From: Ruegeria arenilitoris
GTDB taxonomy: Bacteria > Pseudomonadota > Alphaproteobacteria > Rhodobacterales > Rhodobacteraceae
Length of the DNA stretch: 64,000 nt
Reading direction: 5' to 3'
Assembly: GCF_013030265.1 (NCBI RefSeq)
Contig: NZ_WPZQ01000002.1
Span: forward strand, 248,001 to 312,000
The notes below the pieces were generated by a model that was given only the letters and a program-made list of their open reading frames with translations, was not told the DNA's origin and did no database searches. Below, in pieces: positions 45,429 through 53,716 of the stretch. Numbering within the stretch: position 1 is the stretch's first letter; each line of letters starts with the position of its first letter. A program made the position numbers and the translations under genes.

Positions 45429-45466
45429 CACCTCCGGAACATGATTCCGGAGGCGTAGTTTTTTAG
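45429..45466. terminator. Terminator between TPR gene and phoX (convergent)
   Basis: CCTCCGGAA (45431-45439) and TTCCGGAGG (45445-45453), a perfect 9-bp stem with a 5-base loop, followed by CGTAGTTTTTT on the plus strand (45454-45464). Confidence 0.75.
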
Positions 45467-45474
45467 TAGTCTGG

Positions 45475-47364
45475 TTAGCCAACCAAACCGTTATCGGCCC
45501 GCTTGATCGCAATCACCGACGAACGCGGTGTCCCGCCATCCGGCCAGTTGCTGCCCGGGTGTTGAATGCCGACAAACATGGTGCGCAGGTCGCTGGACCA
45601 CGCCAGACCGGTGACTTCACAACCGGTTGGTCCCGTCATGAAGCGCTCGATCTCGCCAGTGACCGGATCGCCAACCAGCATCTGGTTGTTGCCGTTACCC
45701 GCGAAATCTTCCTCGTTGTCGTCGTTGCCGTCCGTCTGGATCCAGATCAGGCCGGTCGAGTCGATAACCATGCCGTCGGGCGAATTGAACAGGTTGCCCT
45801 CGTTCACGTTGGCAGATCCGGCACGGTCGTCGGAATGCACAGTCGGGTTACCAGCCATCACGTACAGATCCCAATCGAACGCTTCGGTCGCATGGTCATC
45901 ATTCGCTGGGCGCCAGCGTACAATCTGCCCGTATTTGTTTGCCTCACGCGGGTTTGGTCCGTTGACCGATGTGTCATCACCGCCAGCGTTCGGCTTCACG
46001 CCACGGTTCTTGTTGTTGGTGAGGCAGCAATAGGCTTCAACTGCAACCGGGCTGGACGCCACCCATTCGGGGCGATCCATGGTAGTGCCGCCAGCTTTGG
46101 ACGCGGCCATACGGGTGAAGATCGCAATCTCAGCGTCGTCCATGCCAGTGGTTTCCGGCGTCAGCGCCAGCCATTCACCGGTTGCGTCATCGTTGAACTT
46201 TGCAACATAGAGCGTGCCGTCATTCAGCAGGCTCTCGGTCTCGCCACCCGGCTGGTAGGTGCCGTTCGAGACAAACTTGTACAGATACTCACCACGTTCA
46301 TCATCGCCCATGTAGACAACTACACGGCCATCAGCAGCCAACGTTACCTCAGCGTTTTCGTGCTTGAAACGCCCCAGACCAGTGTGCTTGACCGGTGTGC
46401 TGTCCGGCTTGGTCGGGTCGATCTCAACGATCCAACCTGCGCGGTGTGGTTCATTCGGGTTTTTCGACGTGTCAAACCGCGGATCGAACAGCTCATACCC
46501 GTTCCAGCTTTCGGCCTTGACGCCATAGCGCTTGAACCCGTCTGCAACCTTCTGGTCGTAGGTCGCGTTTTCGTCGCTGGATCCGAAGTAACCGTTAAAG
46601 TTCTCCTCGCAGGTCAGGTAGGTACCCCAAGGCGTTTTGCCCGCGCCACAGTTGTTCATGGTACCCAGCGAGGATGTGCCGGTTGGATCGGCTTCGGTTT
46701 TCAGCAGATCGTGACCTGCAGCGGGTCCGACGATCTTCATCGGGGTGTTGTGGTGGATACGACGGTTAAAGGGGCTGTCTTTGACGACCGACCAGCCATC
46801 GGGACCTTCAGTGATTTCCATCACGGTCACGCCCTGAATGTTCTGAAGCTTCAGAACATCGTCGGCGTTGGTTGGGACACCTTCCTGCGCGGCGGGCAGG
46901 TTGATCTTGCGGTTCGGGTATTCGTGGTTGATCGCGATCAGCTCGTGCCCCTGAAACGCGAAGGTTTCCATCCCGTCTGTGTTTTCGCCGAAGATGCGAT
47001 CCGATTTCTCAACCGGGCCACCATCGGTGATGTCATAGCCGTCGGCGTCCGAGAACAGCGGATCACCCCAGCGCGTCATGATTTTCCATTCATACCCTTC
47101 GGGTACATGGACAGTGCCGTCGGTTTGTGCGGCGATCGGAGTAAAGGCGAAACGTGAGGCGGATTGCGCCTGCGCTGAAGTCGAGTTTAGCAGGCCAGCG
47201 CCCATTGCAGCCGCACCCGAACCGAATGCCAACACACCGCCCAGAAATCCCCGACGGGATATGGCGCGTTCGACGACGCGGTCAAAGTCGTTTTCTACGG
47301 GGCGGGGGAAGTGCAGTTCGTCCCAGTCATCGGCGGAGATAGTGGTAAGATCAACGTCTTTCAT
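45475..47364 (-). CDS. phoX: PhoX-family alkaline phosphatase, Tat-exported
   Basis: Calcium/iron-dependent phosphatase that frees phosphate from organic phosphoesters outside the cytoplasm, important in phosphate-poor sea water. The 629-residue protein has a twin-arginine signal (SRRGFLGGVLAFGSGAAAM, about residues 37-55). The body shows the PhoX/DUF839 pattern: VPEGYEWKIMTRWGDPLF, GHELIAINHEYP, NNCGAGKTPWGTYLTCEENF and FVGIQHPGSNWPDGG near the end. The start MKDVDLTTIS at 47364 has AGGAG 7 bases upstream; a longer frame adds 37 residues. A Pho-box-like site with a spaced -10 lies upstream, so phosphate starvation control is likely. Confidence 0.93.
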   Translation of the reverse strand: MKDVDLTTISADDWDELHFPRPVENDFDRVVERAISRRGFLGGVLAFGSGAAAMGAGLLNSTSAQAQSASRFAFTPIAAQTDGTVHVPEGYEWKIMTRWGDPLFSDADGYDITDGGPVEKSDRIFGENTDGMETFAFQGHELIAINHEYPNRKINLPAAQEGVPTNADDVLKLQNIQGVTVMEITEGPDGWSVVKDSPFNRRIHHNTPMKIVGPAAGHDLLKTEADPTGTSSLGTMNNCGAGKTPWGTYLTCEENFNGYFGSSDENATYDQKVADGFKRYGVKAESWNGYELFDPRFDTSKNPNEPHRAGWIVEIDPTKPDSTPVKHTGLGRFKHENAEVTLAADGRVVVYMGDDERGEYLYKFVSNGTYQPGGETESLLNDGTLYVAKFNDDATGEWLALTPETTGMDDAEIAIFTRMAASKAGGTTMDRPEWVASSPVAVEAYCCLTNNKNRGVKPNAGGDDTSVNGPNPREANKYGQIVRWRPANDDHATEAFDWDLYVMAGNPTVHSDDRAGSANVNEGNLFNSPDGMVIDSTGLIWIQTDGNDDNEEDFAGNGNNQMLVGDPVTGEIERFMTGPTGCEVTGLAWSSDLRTMFVGIQHPGSNWPDGGTPRSSVIAIKRADNGLVG

Positions 47365-47404
47365 GGATGGCTCCTGGCTGTCTGAATCGGTTTGATTGAA
47401 AGTG

Positions 47405-47438
47405 GATTTAGGGCGCGTTTGTGACAGGTTGATAACAA
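47405..47438 (-). promoter_or_regulatory. Candidate Pho box and -10 of phoX
   Basis: On the minus strand TTGTTAT (complement of 47432-47438) and CTGTCAC (complement of 47421-47427) are separated by 4 bases, matching the two 7-bp CTGTCAT repeats of a PhoB site (5/7 and 6/7). Ten bases further downstream is TAAATC (complement of 47405-47410), a -10-like element at the spacing used by PhoB-activated promoters. The start codon is about 40 bases beyond. Confidence 0.6.
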
Positions 47439-47629
47439 CACGATTAACCCTGTCGCGACCGACATCCGTAAACACATCACTTTTTGATACGCGAATTACT
47501 GCTCGTTTCCACGTATCGGTTGGCCCGGATATGTTGGGCGAGGGTAGTCACGCATACAGCAGGCATTCCATTGCCAAACCAACTTTCAGGGGTCTTTCAC
47601 AAAAGGACCGGATTGTGCAATTTCGGTTC

Positions 47630-47658
47630 TTGACGACCGCTGACGCATGGACTACTCA
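47630..47658 (+). promoter_or_regulatory. Candidate promoter of tRNA-Gly
   Basis: TTGACG (47630-47635), a 17-base spacer and TACTCA (47653-47658). The tRNA begins 13 bases further on, which is the right place for a short-leader stable RNA promoter. The -10 matches poorly, so this rests mainly on the -35 and the position. Confidence 0.4.
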
Positions 47659-47670
47659 GCCCAGACCTGA

Positions 47671-47744
47671 GCGGGTATAGCTTAATGGTAAAGCCCCTGC
47701 CTTCCAAGCAGGCTATGTCGGTTCGATTCCGTCTACCCGCTCCA
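47671..47744 (+). tRNA. tRNA-Gly (anticodon TCC)
   Basis: A 74-base cloverleaf with encoded CCA. The acceptor stem GCGGGTA pairs with TACCCGC. The D-arm contains AGCTTAATGGTAAAGC, the anticodon stem-loop is CCTGC-CTTCCAA-GCAGG with anticodon TCC, and the T-arm has GGTTCGATTCC. It lies alone between phoX and the ABC exporter gene. It reads GGA and GGG codons. Confidence 0.97.
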
Positions 47745-47872
47745 GCTCAGCCCGATATCGATTGCGTCAAATAGCCCGCTAAGGGTAGTAAATCGCGCGC
47801 ATTGCTTGACCCCGATCACCTCTGTCGCCAAGAAGCTTTGACTTAGACCCGATCACGACACAAGGGCCAGAC

Positions 47873-49693
47873 ATGGCAAATTCTCAGTCCGCGAGCCAAG
47901 ACACCACCCCGGCACCCGGTGCCAGCGAAGAAAGGGCTGGCTCAAAGAAACTGGGCGTGTTGTCGTCGCTCTGGCCATTCATGAAGCCTTATCGGATGCT
48001 GATGATCGGCGCGACACTGGCGCTGACGGTAACGGCGGGGATGTCGCTTGCTTTGCCATTGGCAGTTCGCCGTGTGATCGATAATTTCCGTATTGAAGAT
48101 GGCGAATTGCTGGACTGGTACTTCATGGCAGCGCTGGGCATTGCCGCCGTTCTGGCGGTGGGGACCGGCATCCGTTACGCATTGGTAACGCGTCTGGGCG
48201 AACGGGTCGTCGCCGATATCCGGAAGGCCGTGTTCGATCGTGTCATCGGGATGAGCCCCGAGTTCTACGAACGGATCATGACGGGCGAAGTTTTGAGCCG
48301 GATCACCACAGATACGACGCTGATCCAATCGGTCCTCGGATCTTCGGTCTCGATCGCGTTGCGCAATATGCTGATGTTCGTCGGTGGATTGGTGCTGATG
48401 TTGCTGACTTCGGCCAAGCTGACCGGTCTTGTGCTGTTGTTGATCCCGGCGGTGGTTGTCCCGATTCTGGTGCTGGGGCGCCGCCTGCGGGTCATCAGCC
48501 GTGAAAACCAGGATTGGATAGCGGCGTCCTCCGGAAACGCGGGTGAAGCGCTGGGCGCGGTACAAACCGTACAGGCCTTTACGCATGAACAGGCCAGCCG
48601 GAAACAATTCGGAGACATGACGGAAACCTCTTATGTGGTTTCTCTCAAACGCATTCAGACCCGAGCTGTGCTGACCGTCATCGTTATCTTTTTGGTCTTT
48701 TCCGGGATTGTTGGCGTGTTGTGGATGGGTGCCAATGACGTCCGCAACGGTGTTATGACCGAAGGCGTTCTGGTTCAGTTTGTTATTTATTCGGTCATTA
48801 TGGCGGGTTCAGTTGCAGCCCTGTCTGAGATCTGGAGCGAATTGCAGCGCGCTGCAGGGGCAACCGAGCGTCTGGTCGAGTTGCTGAATTCGGAAGATAC
48901 TGTAACTGATCCTTCTCAGCCCCGGAAACTCGCACAGCCCGTATGCGGTGAAATCCGGTTCGATGACGTCACATTCCGTTATCCGGCCCGCCCTGACGTT
49001 CTGGCACTTGATCATCTGACTTTGCATGTGAAGCCCGGTGAAACCGTTGCCTTTGTCGGCCCGTCCGGTGCGGGTAAGACCACCGTTATTCAGATGATCC
49101 AGAGGTTCTATGATCCGGATGCGGGTCAGGTCAGTCTGGATGGTGTGAATCTGCGTGATCTTGAACGCGACGATTTCCGGACGCATATGGCGCTGGTTCC
49201 TCAGGATCCGGTGATCTTCGCGGCCTCGGCGCGTGAGAATATCCGGTTTGGTCGTCTGGACGCGACCGATGCCGAAGTTGAAGAAGCGGCAAAGGCTGCT
49301 GCGGCGCATGGTTTCATTTCAGCCTTGCCTGAGGGATATGACAGTTTCGTAGGTGAGCGCGGTGTGATGCTGTCAGGTGGACAGAAACAGCGTATCGCAA
49401 TCGCGCGTGCGATTCTGCGGGATGCTCCTGTTCTCTTGCTGGACGAAGCAACATCGGCGCTCGATGCCGAGAGTGAGCGGGCTGTGCAGGGTGCGGTGGA
49501 TCAAATGCGTGCCGGCCGGACTACTCTGATCGTGGCGCATCGTCTGGCCACGGTGAAGAAAGCCGACCGTATTGTCGTGATGGAAGCCGGACAGATCGTG
49601 GCGCAGGGTACCCATGAGGATCTGGTGGCGCAGGACGGTCTTTATGCCCGTCTCGCGCGTCTTCAGTTCACCGATGGCGTGGCTGCCGAATGA
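47873..49693 (+). CDS. ABC exporter, fused membrane and ATP-binding domains (MsbA-like)
   Basis: Half-transporter of 606 residues with six helices in the first 340 residues and a C-terminal ATPase. Walker A is GPSGAGKTTVIQMIQRF (about 401), the Q-loop LVPQDPV, signature LSGGQKQRIAIARAIL (about 500), Walker B PVLLLDEATSALD and H-loop IVAHRL. The coupling region is typical of the MsbA/LmrA group, which exports lipids, drugs or peptides; the substrate cannot be assigned here. A Ser/Pro/Ala-rich 25-residue N-terminus precedes the first helix. The acyl-CoA synthetase follows on the same strand, about 157 bp downstream. Confidence 0.92.
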   Translation: MANSQSASQDTTPAPGASEERAGSKKLGVLSSLWPFMKPYRMLMIGATLALTVTAGMSLALPLAVRRVIDNFRIEDGELLDWYFMAALGIAAVLAVGTGIRYALVTRLGERVVADIRKAVFDRVIGMSPEFYERIMTGEVLSRITTDTTLIQSVLGSSVSIALRNMLMFVGGLVLMLLTSAKLTGLVLLLIPAVVVPILVLGRRLRVISRENQDWIAASSGNAGEALGAVQTVQAFTHEQASRKQFGDMTETSYVVSLKRIQTRAVLTVIVIFLVFSGIVGVLWMGANDVRNGVMTEGVLVQFVIYSVIMAGSVAALSEIWSELQRAAGATERLVELLNSEDTVTDPSQPRKLAQPVCGEIRFDDVTFRYPARPDVLALDHLTLHVKPGETVAFVGPSGAGKTTVIQMIQRFYDPDAGQVSLDGVNLRDLERDDFRTHMALVPQDPVIFAASARENIRFGRLDATDAEVEEAAKAAAAHGFISALPEGYDSFVGERGVMLSGGQKQRIAIARAILRDAPVLLLDEATSALDAESERAVQGAVDQMRAGRTTLIVAHRLATVKKADRIVVMEAGQIVAQGTHEDLVAQDGLYARLARLQFTDGVAAE

Positions 49694-49850
49694 AGTGACG
49701 TACGGGCAAATCACGAACCGTCGCAGCGTCATTCTACATTTTCTCTCATCCGGCGGCTAAGCCGTCGCTTGCGCAGGCTTGATTTTGCTTCCATCTTGGG
49801 GGCCATCAATAGCCTGTGCACGACATGGGAGAAAAAAGGGGAGGAACCAC

Positions 49851-51740
49851 ATGGCATTTGTGGGGTTGGACGACAAGGCGCGGATCGAGCAGGAAATGGC
49901 ATGGGAGGACAGAGACGTCCCCGTGACCTTTCATCAGTTGTTGTCGCGAACGGCAGAGAAATTTCCAAACCACAAGGCGATCTCCTTCCAGTTGCTATCG
50001 GGACCGAAGGACAAAGCTGAGACGCTGACCTGGTCCGATCTAATGGGCAAGGTGAATCAGGCCGCCAATCTGTTCCGCTCTTTGGGTGTCGGGGAAAAGG
50101 ATGTCGTGGCCTATGTCCTGCCGAACTGTAATGAAACGCTGGTCACTATGATGGGTGGCGCGATCGCAGGCATCGTGAACCCGATCAACCCGCTGCTTGA
50201 GCCTGAGCAGATCGCGGCAATCCTGCGTGAGACCAAGGCCAAAGTCGTAGTGACGCTGAAGTCTTTCCCCAAAACCGATGTGGCCCAAAAGGTCGAGGAA
50301 GCGGTGCGCCATGCACCAAACGTCAATACGATCCTTGAGATTGACCTGAACCGATACCTGACGCCGCCGAAATCCTGGCTGGTCCCGTTCCTGCGTCCCA
50401 AGATGGGAGACAAAGAGCATCTGGCCCATGCGGACTACAAGAACTTCAATCAGGAATTGGCCAAGCAACCCACCACTCTGACCTTCGAGGACAGTAAAGA
50501 AGATCGCGTTGCATGCTATTTCCATACCGGTGGAACCACCGGCATGCCGAAGGTGGCACAGCACAAGTATTCCGGCCTGATCTACAATGGCTGGCTGGGC
50601 AATACGCTGCTGTTTGATGAGAATGACGTGATCATGTGCCCACTGCCCATGTTCCACGTCTTCGCTGTGCATGTGATCGTCATGGCGGCTGTTTCGTCTG
50701 GCGCGCATGTAATCTTCCCGACACCGGCCGGTTATCGCGGCGATGGCGTGTTCGACAATTTCTGGAAACTGATCGAACGCTGGAAAGTATCGTTCATTAT
50801 CACCGTTCCAACCGCGATCTCGGCCAAGATGCAGCGTCCGGTTGACGCGGACATCTCCAGCGTGAAAACGGCCTTTTCGGGCTCTGCTCCGTTGCCTGTT
50901 GAGCTGTTCCGCCGTTTCGAGGAAGCAACGGGTGTCACGATTGTCGAAGGTTACGGTCTGACCGAAGCAACCTGTCTGGTTTCGTGCAACCCTGTGGATG
51001 GCGAGAAAAAGATCGGCTCGATCGGTATTCCGTTCCCATATACGGATGTCAAAATCCTGCAGGATGGACCTGACGGACCAACCGAATGCAGCACTGACCA
51101 GATCGGCGAAATCTGCATTTCGAACCCGGGTGTGTATGCTGGCAACACCTATACCGAAACCGACAAGAACACGAATCTCTATCACTTCGACAAATACCTG
51201 CGGACGGGTGATCTGGGCCGTTTTGACGAAGACGGATACCTTTGGATTACCGGACGTGCGAAGGACCTGATCATCCGTGGCGGCCACAACATAGATCCCG
51301 CTGAGATCGAAGAGGCCTTGTTGGGTCACGATGCGGTCGCCTTTGCCGGTGCTATTGGTCAGCCCGACGCGCATTCGGGCGAGGTGCCCTGTGCCTTTGT
51401 CGAATTGGTCGAGGGGGCCTCGGCCACCGAAGAAGAGCTGATGGAATATTGCAAAGTGCATGTCCACGAACGTGCCGCGCAGCCCAAGCACATGACGATT
51501 CTTTCTGAACTGCCTAAAACGGCGGTTGGTAAGGTGTTCAAACCCGAACTGCGTAAGCAGGCGATCACGCGTATCTACAACGGAGCACTGGAAACCGCAG
51601 GTGTATCTGCACGTGTCGTGTCGGTGATCGACGATAAGAAGCGTGGACTCGTCGCACAGCTTGACGCGAACGGCTCGTCCGAGGACGATGTCAGCAAAGT
51701 GCTGGGATCGTTCACCCGGCCGTGGGAGTGGGCTGCCTGA
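49851..51740 (+). CDS. Acyl-CoA synthetase (AMP-dependent)
   Basis: Activates a carboxylic acid with ATP and CoA. The 629-residue adenylate-forming enzyme has the P-loop-like YFHTGGTTGMPKVAQHKYSG near residue 222, VEGYGLTEATCLVSC near residue 366, YLRTGDLGRFDEDGYLWITG near residue 450 and the catalytic lysine region LPKTAVGKVFKPELR near residue 565. The start MAFVGLDDKA at 49851 has GGGGAGG close upstream; a longer frame adds 24 residues. The chain-length preference is unknown. It is followed 12 bases later by an esterase gene, suggesting a shared catabolic role for an ester or acid. Confidence 0.93.
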   Translation: MAFVGLDDKARIEQEMAWEDRDVPVTFHQLLSRTAEKFPNHKAISFQLLSGPKDKAETLTWSDLMGKVNQAANLFRSLGVGEKDVVAYVLPNCNETLVTMMGGAIAGIVNPINPLLEPEQIAAILRETKAKVVVTLKSFPKTDVAQKVEEAVRHAPNVNTILEIDLNRYLTPPKSWLVPFLRPKMGDKEHLAHADYKNFNQELAKQPTTLTFEDSKEDRVACYFHTGGTTGMPKVAQHKYSGLIYNGWLGNTLLFDENDVIMCPLPMFHVFAVHVIVMAAVSSGAHVIFPTPAGYRGDGVFDNFWKLIERWKVSFIITVPTAISAKMQRPVDADISSVKTAFSGSAPLPVELFRRFEEATGVTIVEGYGLTEATCLVSCNPVDGEKKIGSIGIPFPYTDVKILQDGPDGPTECSTDQIGEICISNPGVYAGNTYTETDKNTNLYHFDKYLRTGDLGRFDEDGYLWITGRAKDLIIRGGHNIDPAEIEEALLGHDAVAFAGAIGQPDAHSGEVPCAFVELVEGASATEEELMEYCKVHVHERAAQPKHMTILSELPKTAVGKVFKPELRKQAITRIYNGALETAGVSARVVSVIDDKKRGLVAQLDANGSSEDDVSKVLGSFTRPWEWAA

Positions 51741-51752
51741 CCGGGAGGGATT

Positions 51753-52676
51753 ATGGATTATGAGCGTCTGATTGATGAAGAAACTTGGGCGTTCATAAGA
51801 CGCACTGCTGAAAGCTATCCTGATGATGCTGTTGATCTGTCCATAACAGATCAACGCCGCGTCTATGACGAGATGTGCCGGGATTTTCGTCAACCGCGTC
51901 CCGCGGGTGTCGAAGCACAGGATCTGTCAGCTGATGGCGTCGGGGTTCGGCTCTATTCATCAGGGATACCAACGCGAACCGTCGTCTATATTCATGGCGG
52001 CGGTTTTGTAGTCGGCGGATTAGACAGCCATGATGATGTCTGCGCTGAAATCTGTTCTCAGACTGGTTACCGAGTCGTCGCCGTTGACTATCGCCTATGC
52101 CCCGAGCATGTGCACCCGGCGCAGTTTCAGGATGCCTGGTCAGCCGTCAACTGGGCGATGGGAGAATTTGGTGATCCCATTGTTCTGGCTGGTGACAGCG
52201 CAGGCGGAAATCTTGCTGCAGCAGTTGCACATTACGCGCGCGGACGACTCGAAGGTATCATCGGGCAAGTTCTGATCTATCCCGGCCTTGGCGGAGACCC
52301 AAGCAAGGGATCGTATATAGAACACGCGCACGCGCCACTGCTAACGCGGGATGAAATCCTGTTCTACGAAAAGGTGCGCTGCAACGGGAATGTACCCGAG
52401 AATGACCCGACCTTTGCGCCACTGCACGACACGGACTTTTCTGAGTTACCACCTACCGTCGTAGTGACCGCCGATTGTGATCCTTTGCGGGATGACGGGC
52501 CTGACTATTGCAACAAGATTGTTGAGGCTGGTGGTCAAGCTCATTGGATCAATGAGCCGGGTCTGATCCATGGCTACCTGAGGGCCCGGACCAGCGTGAA
52601 ACGTGCTGCCGATAGCTTTGAGCGGATTTCGGTCGCAATCGAAGCGTTGGGGCAGGGGCTTTGGAACTATGACTGA
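51753..52676 (+). CDS. alpha/beta hydrolase, hormone-sensitive-lipase type esterase
   Basis: Carboxylesterase of 307 residues. The oxyanion loop HGGGFVVGGLDSHDD (about residue 76), the nucleophile elbow VLAGDSAGGNLAAAV (Ser near 148), an acid candidate in VVTADCDPLRDDG and His in GLIHGYLRA near the end form the HSL-family catalytic set. GGGAGG lies about 6 bases before the ATG, and it follows the acyl-CoA synthetase by 12 bases, so the two may handle one ester substrate in sequence. A terminator covers its stop. Confidence 0.92.
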   Translation: MDYERLIDEETWAFIRRTAESYPDDAVDLSITDQRRVYDEMCRDFRQPRPAGVEAQDLSADGVGVRLYSSGIPTRTVVYIHGGGFVVGGLDSHDDVCAEICSQTGYRVVAVDYRLCPEHVHPAQFQDAWSAVNWAMGEFGDPIVLAGDSAGGNLAAAVAHYARGRLEGIIGQVLIYPGLGGDPSKGSYIEHAHAPLLTRDEILFYEKVRCNGNVPENDPTFAPLHDTDFSELPPTVVVTADCDPLRDDGPDYCNKIVEAGGQAHWINEPGLIHGYLRARTSVKRAADSFERISVAIEALGQGLWNYD

Positions 52677-52711
52677 TCAGGCTGTCAAACGCAGCCTGAT
52701 CATTGATTTAA
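52674..52711. terminator. Terminator between the esterase gene and the phosphodiesterase gene
   Basis: TGATCAGGCTG (52674-52684) and CAGCCTGATCA (52692-52702) form a perfect 11-bp stem with a 7-base loop, with TTGATTTAATT after it on the plus strand. It overlaps the esterase stop. The genes converge here. Confidence 0.75.
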
Positions 52712-52718
52712 TTCGTGT

Positions 52719-53555
52719 TTAGCTCAGGAAAGACTTGGCTTTCATTGTGTCGGCCACAGGTGCGCCCATGCGCTGCAGGATGGTTGGCGCAAGCTGCAGT
52801 TGGTCAATCACGTAGTCAGCATCAGGCCCCTTGGCGTCTCCAAAGTAGTAGAGTGCTGTTTCCTGCTGCAGCGCACCACGCCCGCCATGATGGCCGCGTT
52901 CATCTTGCCCATGATCGGCTGTCACGATCACTTCGTAGCCCAGCTGCCGCCAGCGCGGAATGAACGGGGCCAGCATTTCGTCCATGACAAAGCAAGCATG
53001 ATCCATTTCTTCGCAATCGTGGTAGAAGCGGTGTCCCATGCTATCCAGCGTACAAGTGTGCAGGATGCCATAATCCAACCCGAACCGCAGGCAAAGATTG
53101 GTGAGAGTTCCGAACAGATCGACATCCGAGGGCGTCATCTGATTGGCTTTCCCATAGCCGGTCATGCTGTGAAACCGGCCGTGATTGATGTTTTTGCTTT
53201 CCGGCTCATCATATTCGATGTCACGGACGTAATCGAACGGATGCCGGTTAAAGAATTGCGACCAGAAGCTGTGGGTCACGGCACCGGTTACGCCATCTGC
53301 TTCGCGCACCTGGCTGAAGATGTCCTTATGATCCAGTCGGAAGACGTTGCCGTTGCCGGTACAACCATGCTCCTGCGGCGTAACGCCCGTATGAATCGAG
53401 GCATAACAACTGGCCGAAATTGACGGCAAAACTGCCCGCAATTTCCAGACCTGTGCTTCACCGCTGTCGACCCAGCCTTCGAGATTTCCGAAAAGACGGC
53501 GAAAGTTGCGCCATGGTACGCCGTCCAGAATTATAAGTAGCAGCTTACGGTCCAT
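52719..53555 (-). CDS. Alkaline phosphatase superfamily protein (nucleotide pyrophosphatase/phosphodiesterase type)
   Basis: A 278-residue metal-dependent hydrolase. It starts MDRKLLLIILDGVPWRNF (metal Asp), has the nucleophile region VLPSISASCYASIHTGVTP (about 48), and ends in the metal site VIVTADHGQDERGHHGG (about 222) with His and Asp ligands. No signal peptide is seen, so it is cytoplasmic. It follows the peptide ABC importer on the same strand, after a 161-bp gap with a hairpin, so it may be under its own promoter. Type I phosphodiesterase, phosphonoacetate hydrolase-like and phosphoglycerate mutase-like activities are all possible. The start at 53555 is preferred over a frame 29 residues longer. 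Confidence 0.82.
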   Translation of the reverse strand: MDRKLLLIILDGVPWRNFRRLFGNLEGWVDSGEAQVWKLRAVLPSISASCYASIHTGVTPQEHGCTGNGNVFRLDHKDIFSQVREADGVTGAVTHSFWSQFFNRHPFDYVRDIEYDEPESKNINHGRFHSMTGYGKANQMTPSDVDLFGTLTNLCLRFGLDYGILHTCTLDSMGHRFYHDCEEMDHACFVMDEMLAPFIPRWRQLGYEVIVTADHGQDERGHHGGRGALQQETALYYFGDAKGPDADYVIDQLQLAPTILQRMGAPVADTMKAKSFLS

Positions 53556-53641
53556 CTCATGACCCTTTTGACAGTATTTGTATTCAGGTGATCCTAGCGG
53601 ATTCGCTTGCTCGGGGTCGCCCGTTCGCGCCCCGAATAGCA

Positions 53642-53680
53642 AAATCCCGACGCTTGTCAGTAGTCCAAGCGCCGGGATTT
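53642..53680 (-). terminator. Candidate terminator after the peptide ABC importer operon
   Basis: AAATCCCGACGCTT (53642-53655) and AAGCGCCGGGATTT (53667-53680) form a 14-bp stem with one mismatch and an 11-base loop. It lies 37 bases past the double ATPase stop, with only a short T-run on the minus strand. Confidence 0.55.
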
Positions 53681-53716
53681 CAAAGTTTCATCGGGTTGTT
53701 ACAGAGAGGGTAGGGA

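Noticed and set aside
45559..47157. Long open frame (532 codons) antisense to phoX
   Set aside because: Overlaps a clear PhoX coding sequence and shows no recognisable domain.
50040..51893. Long open frame (617 codons) antisense to the acyl-CoA synthetase gene
   Set aside because: It is a by-product of GC-rich codon bias; the sense frame has full adenylate-forming motifs, and the antisense translation resembles no family.
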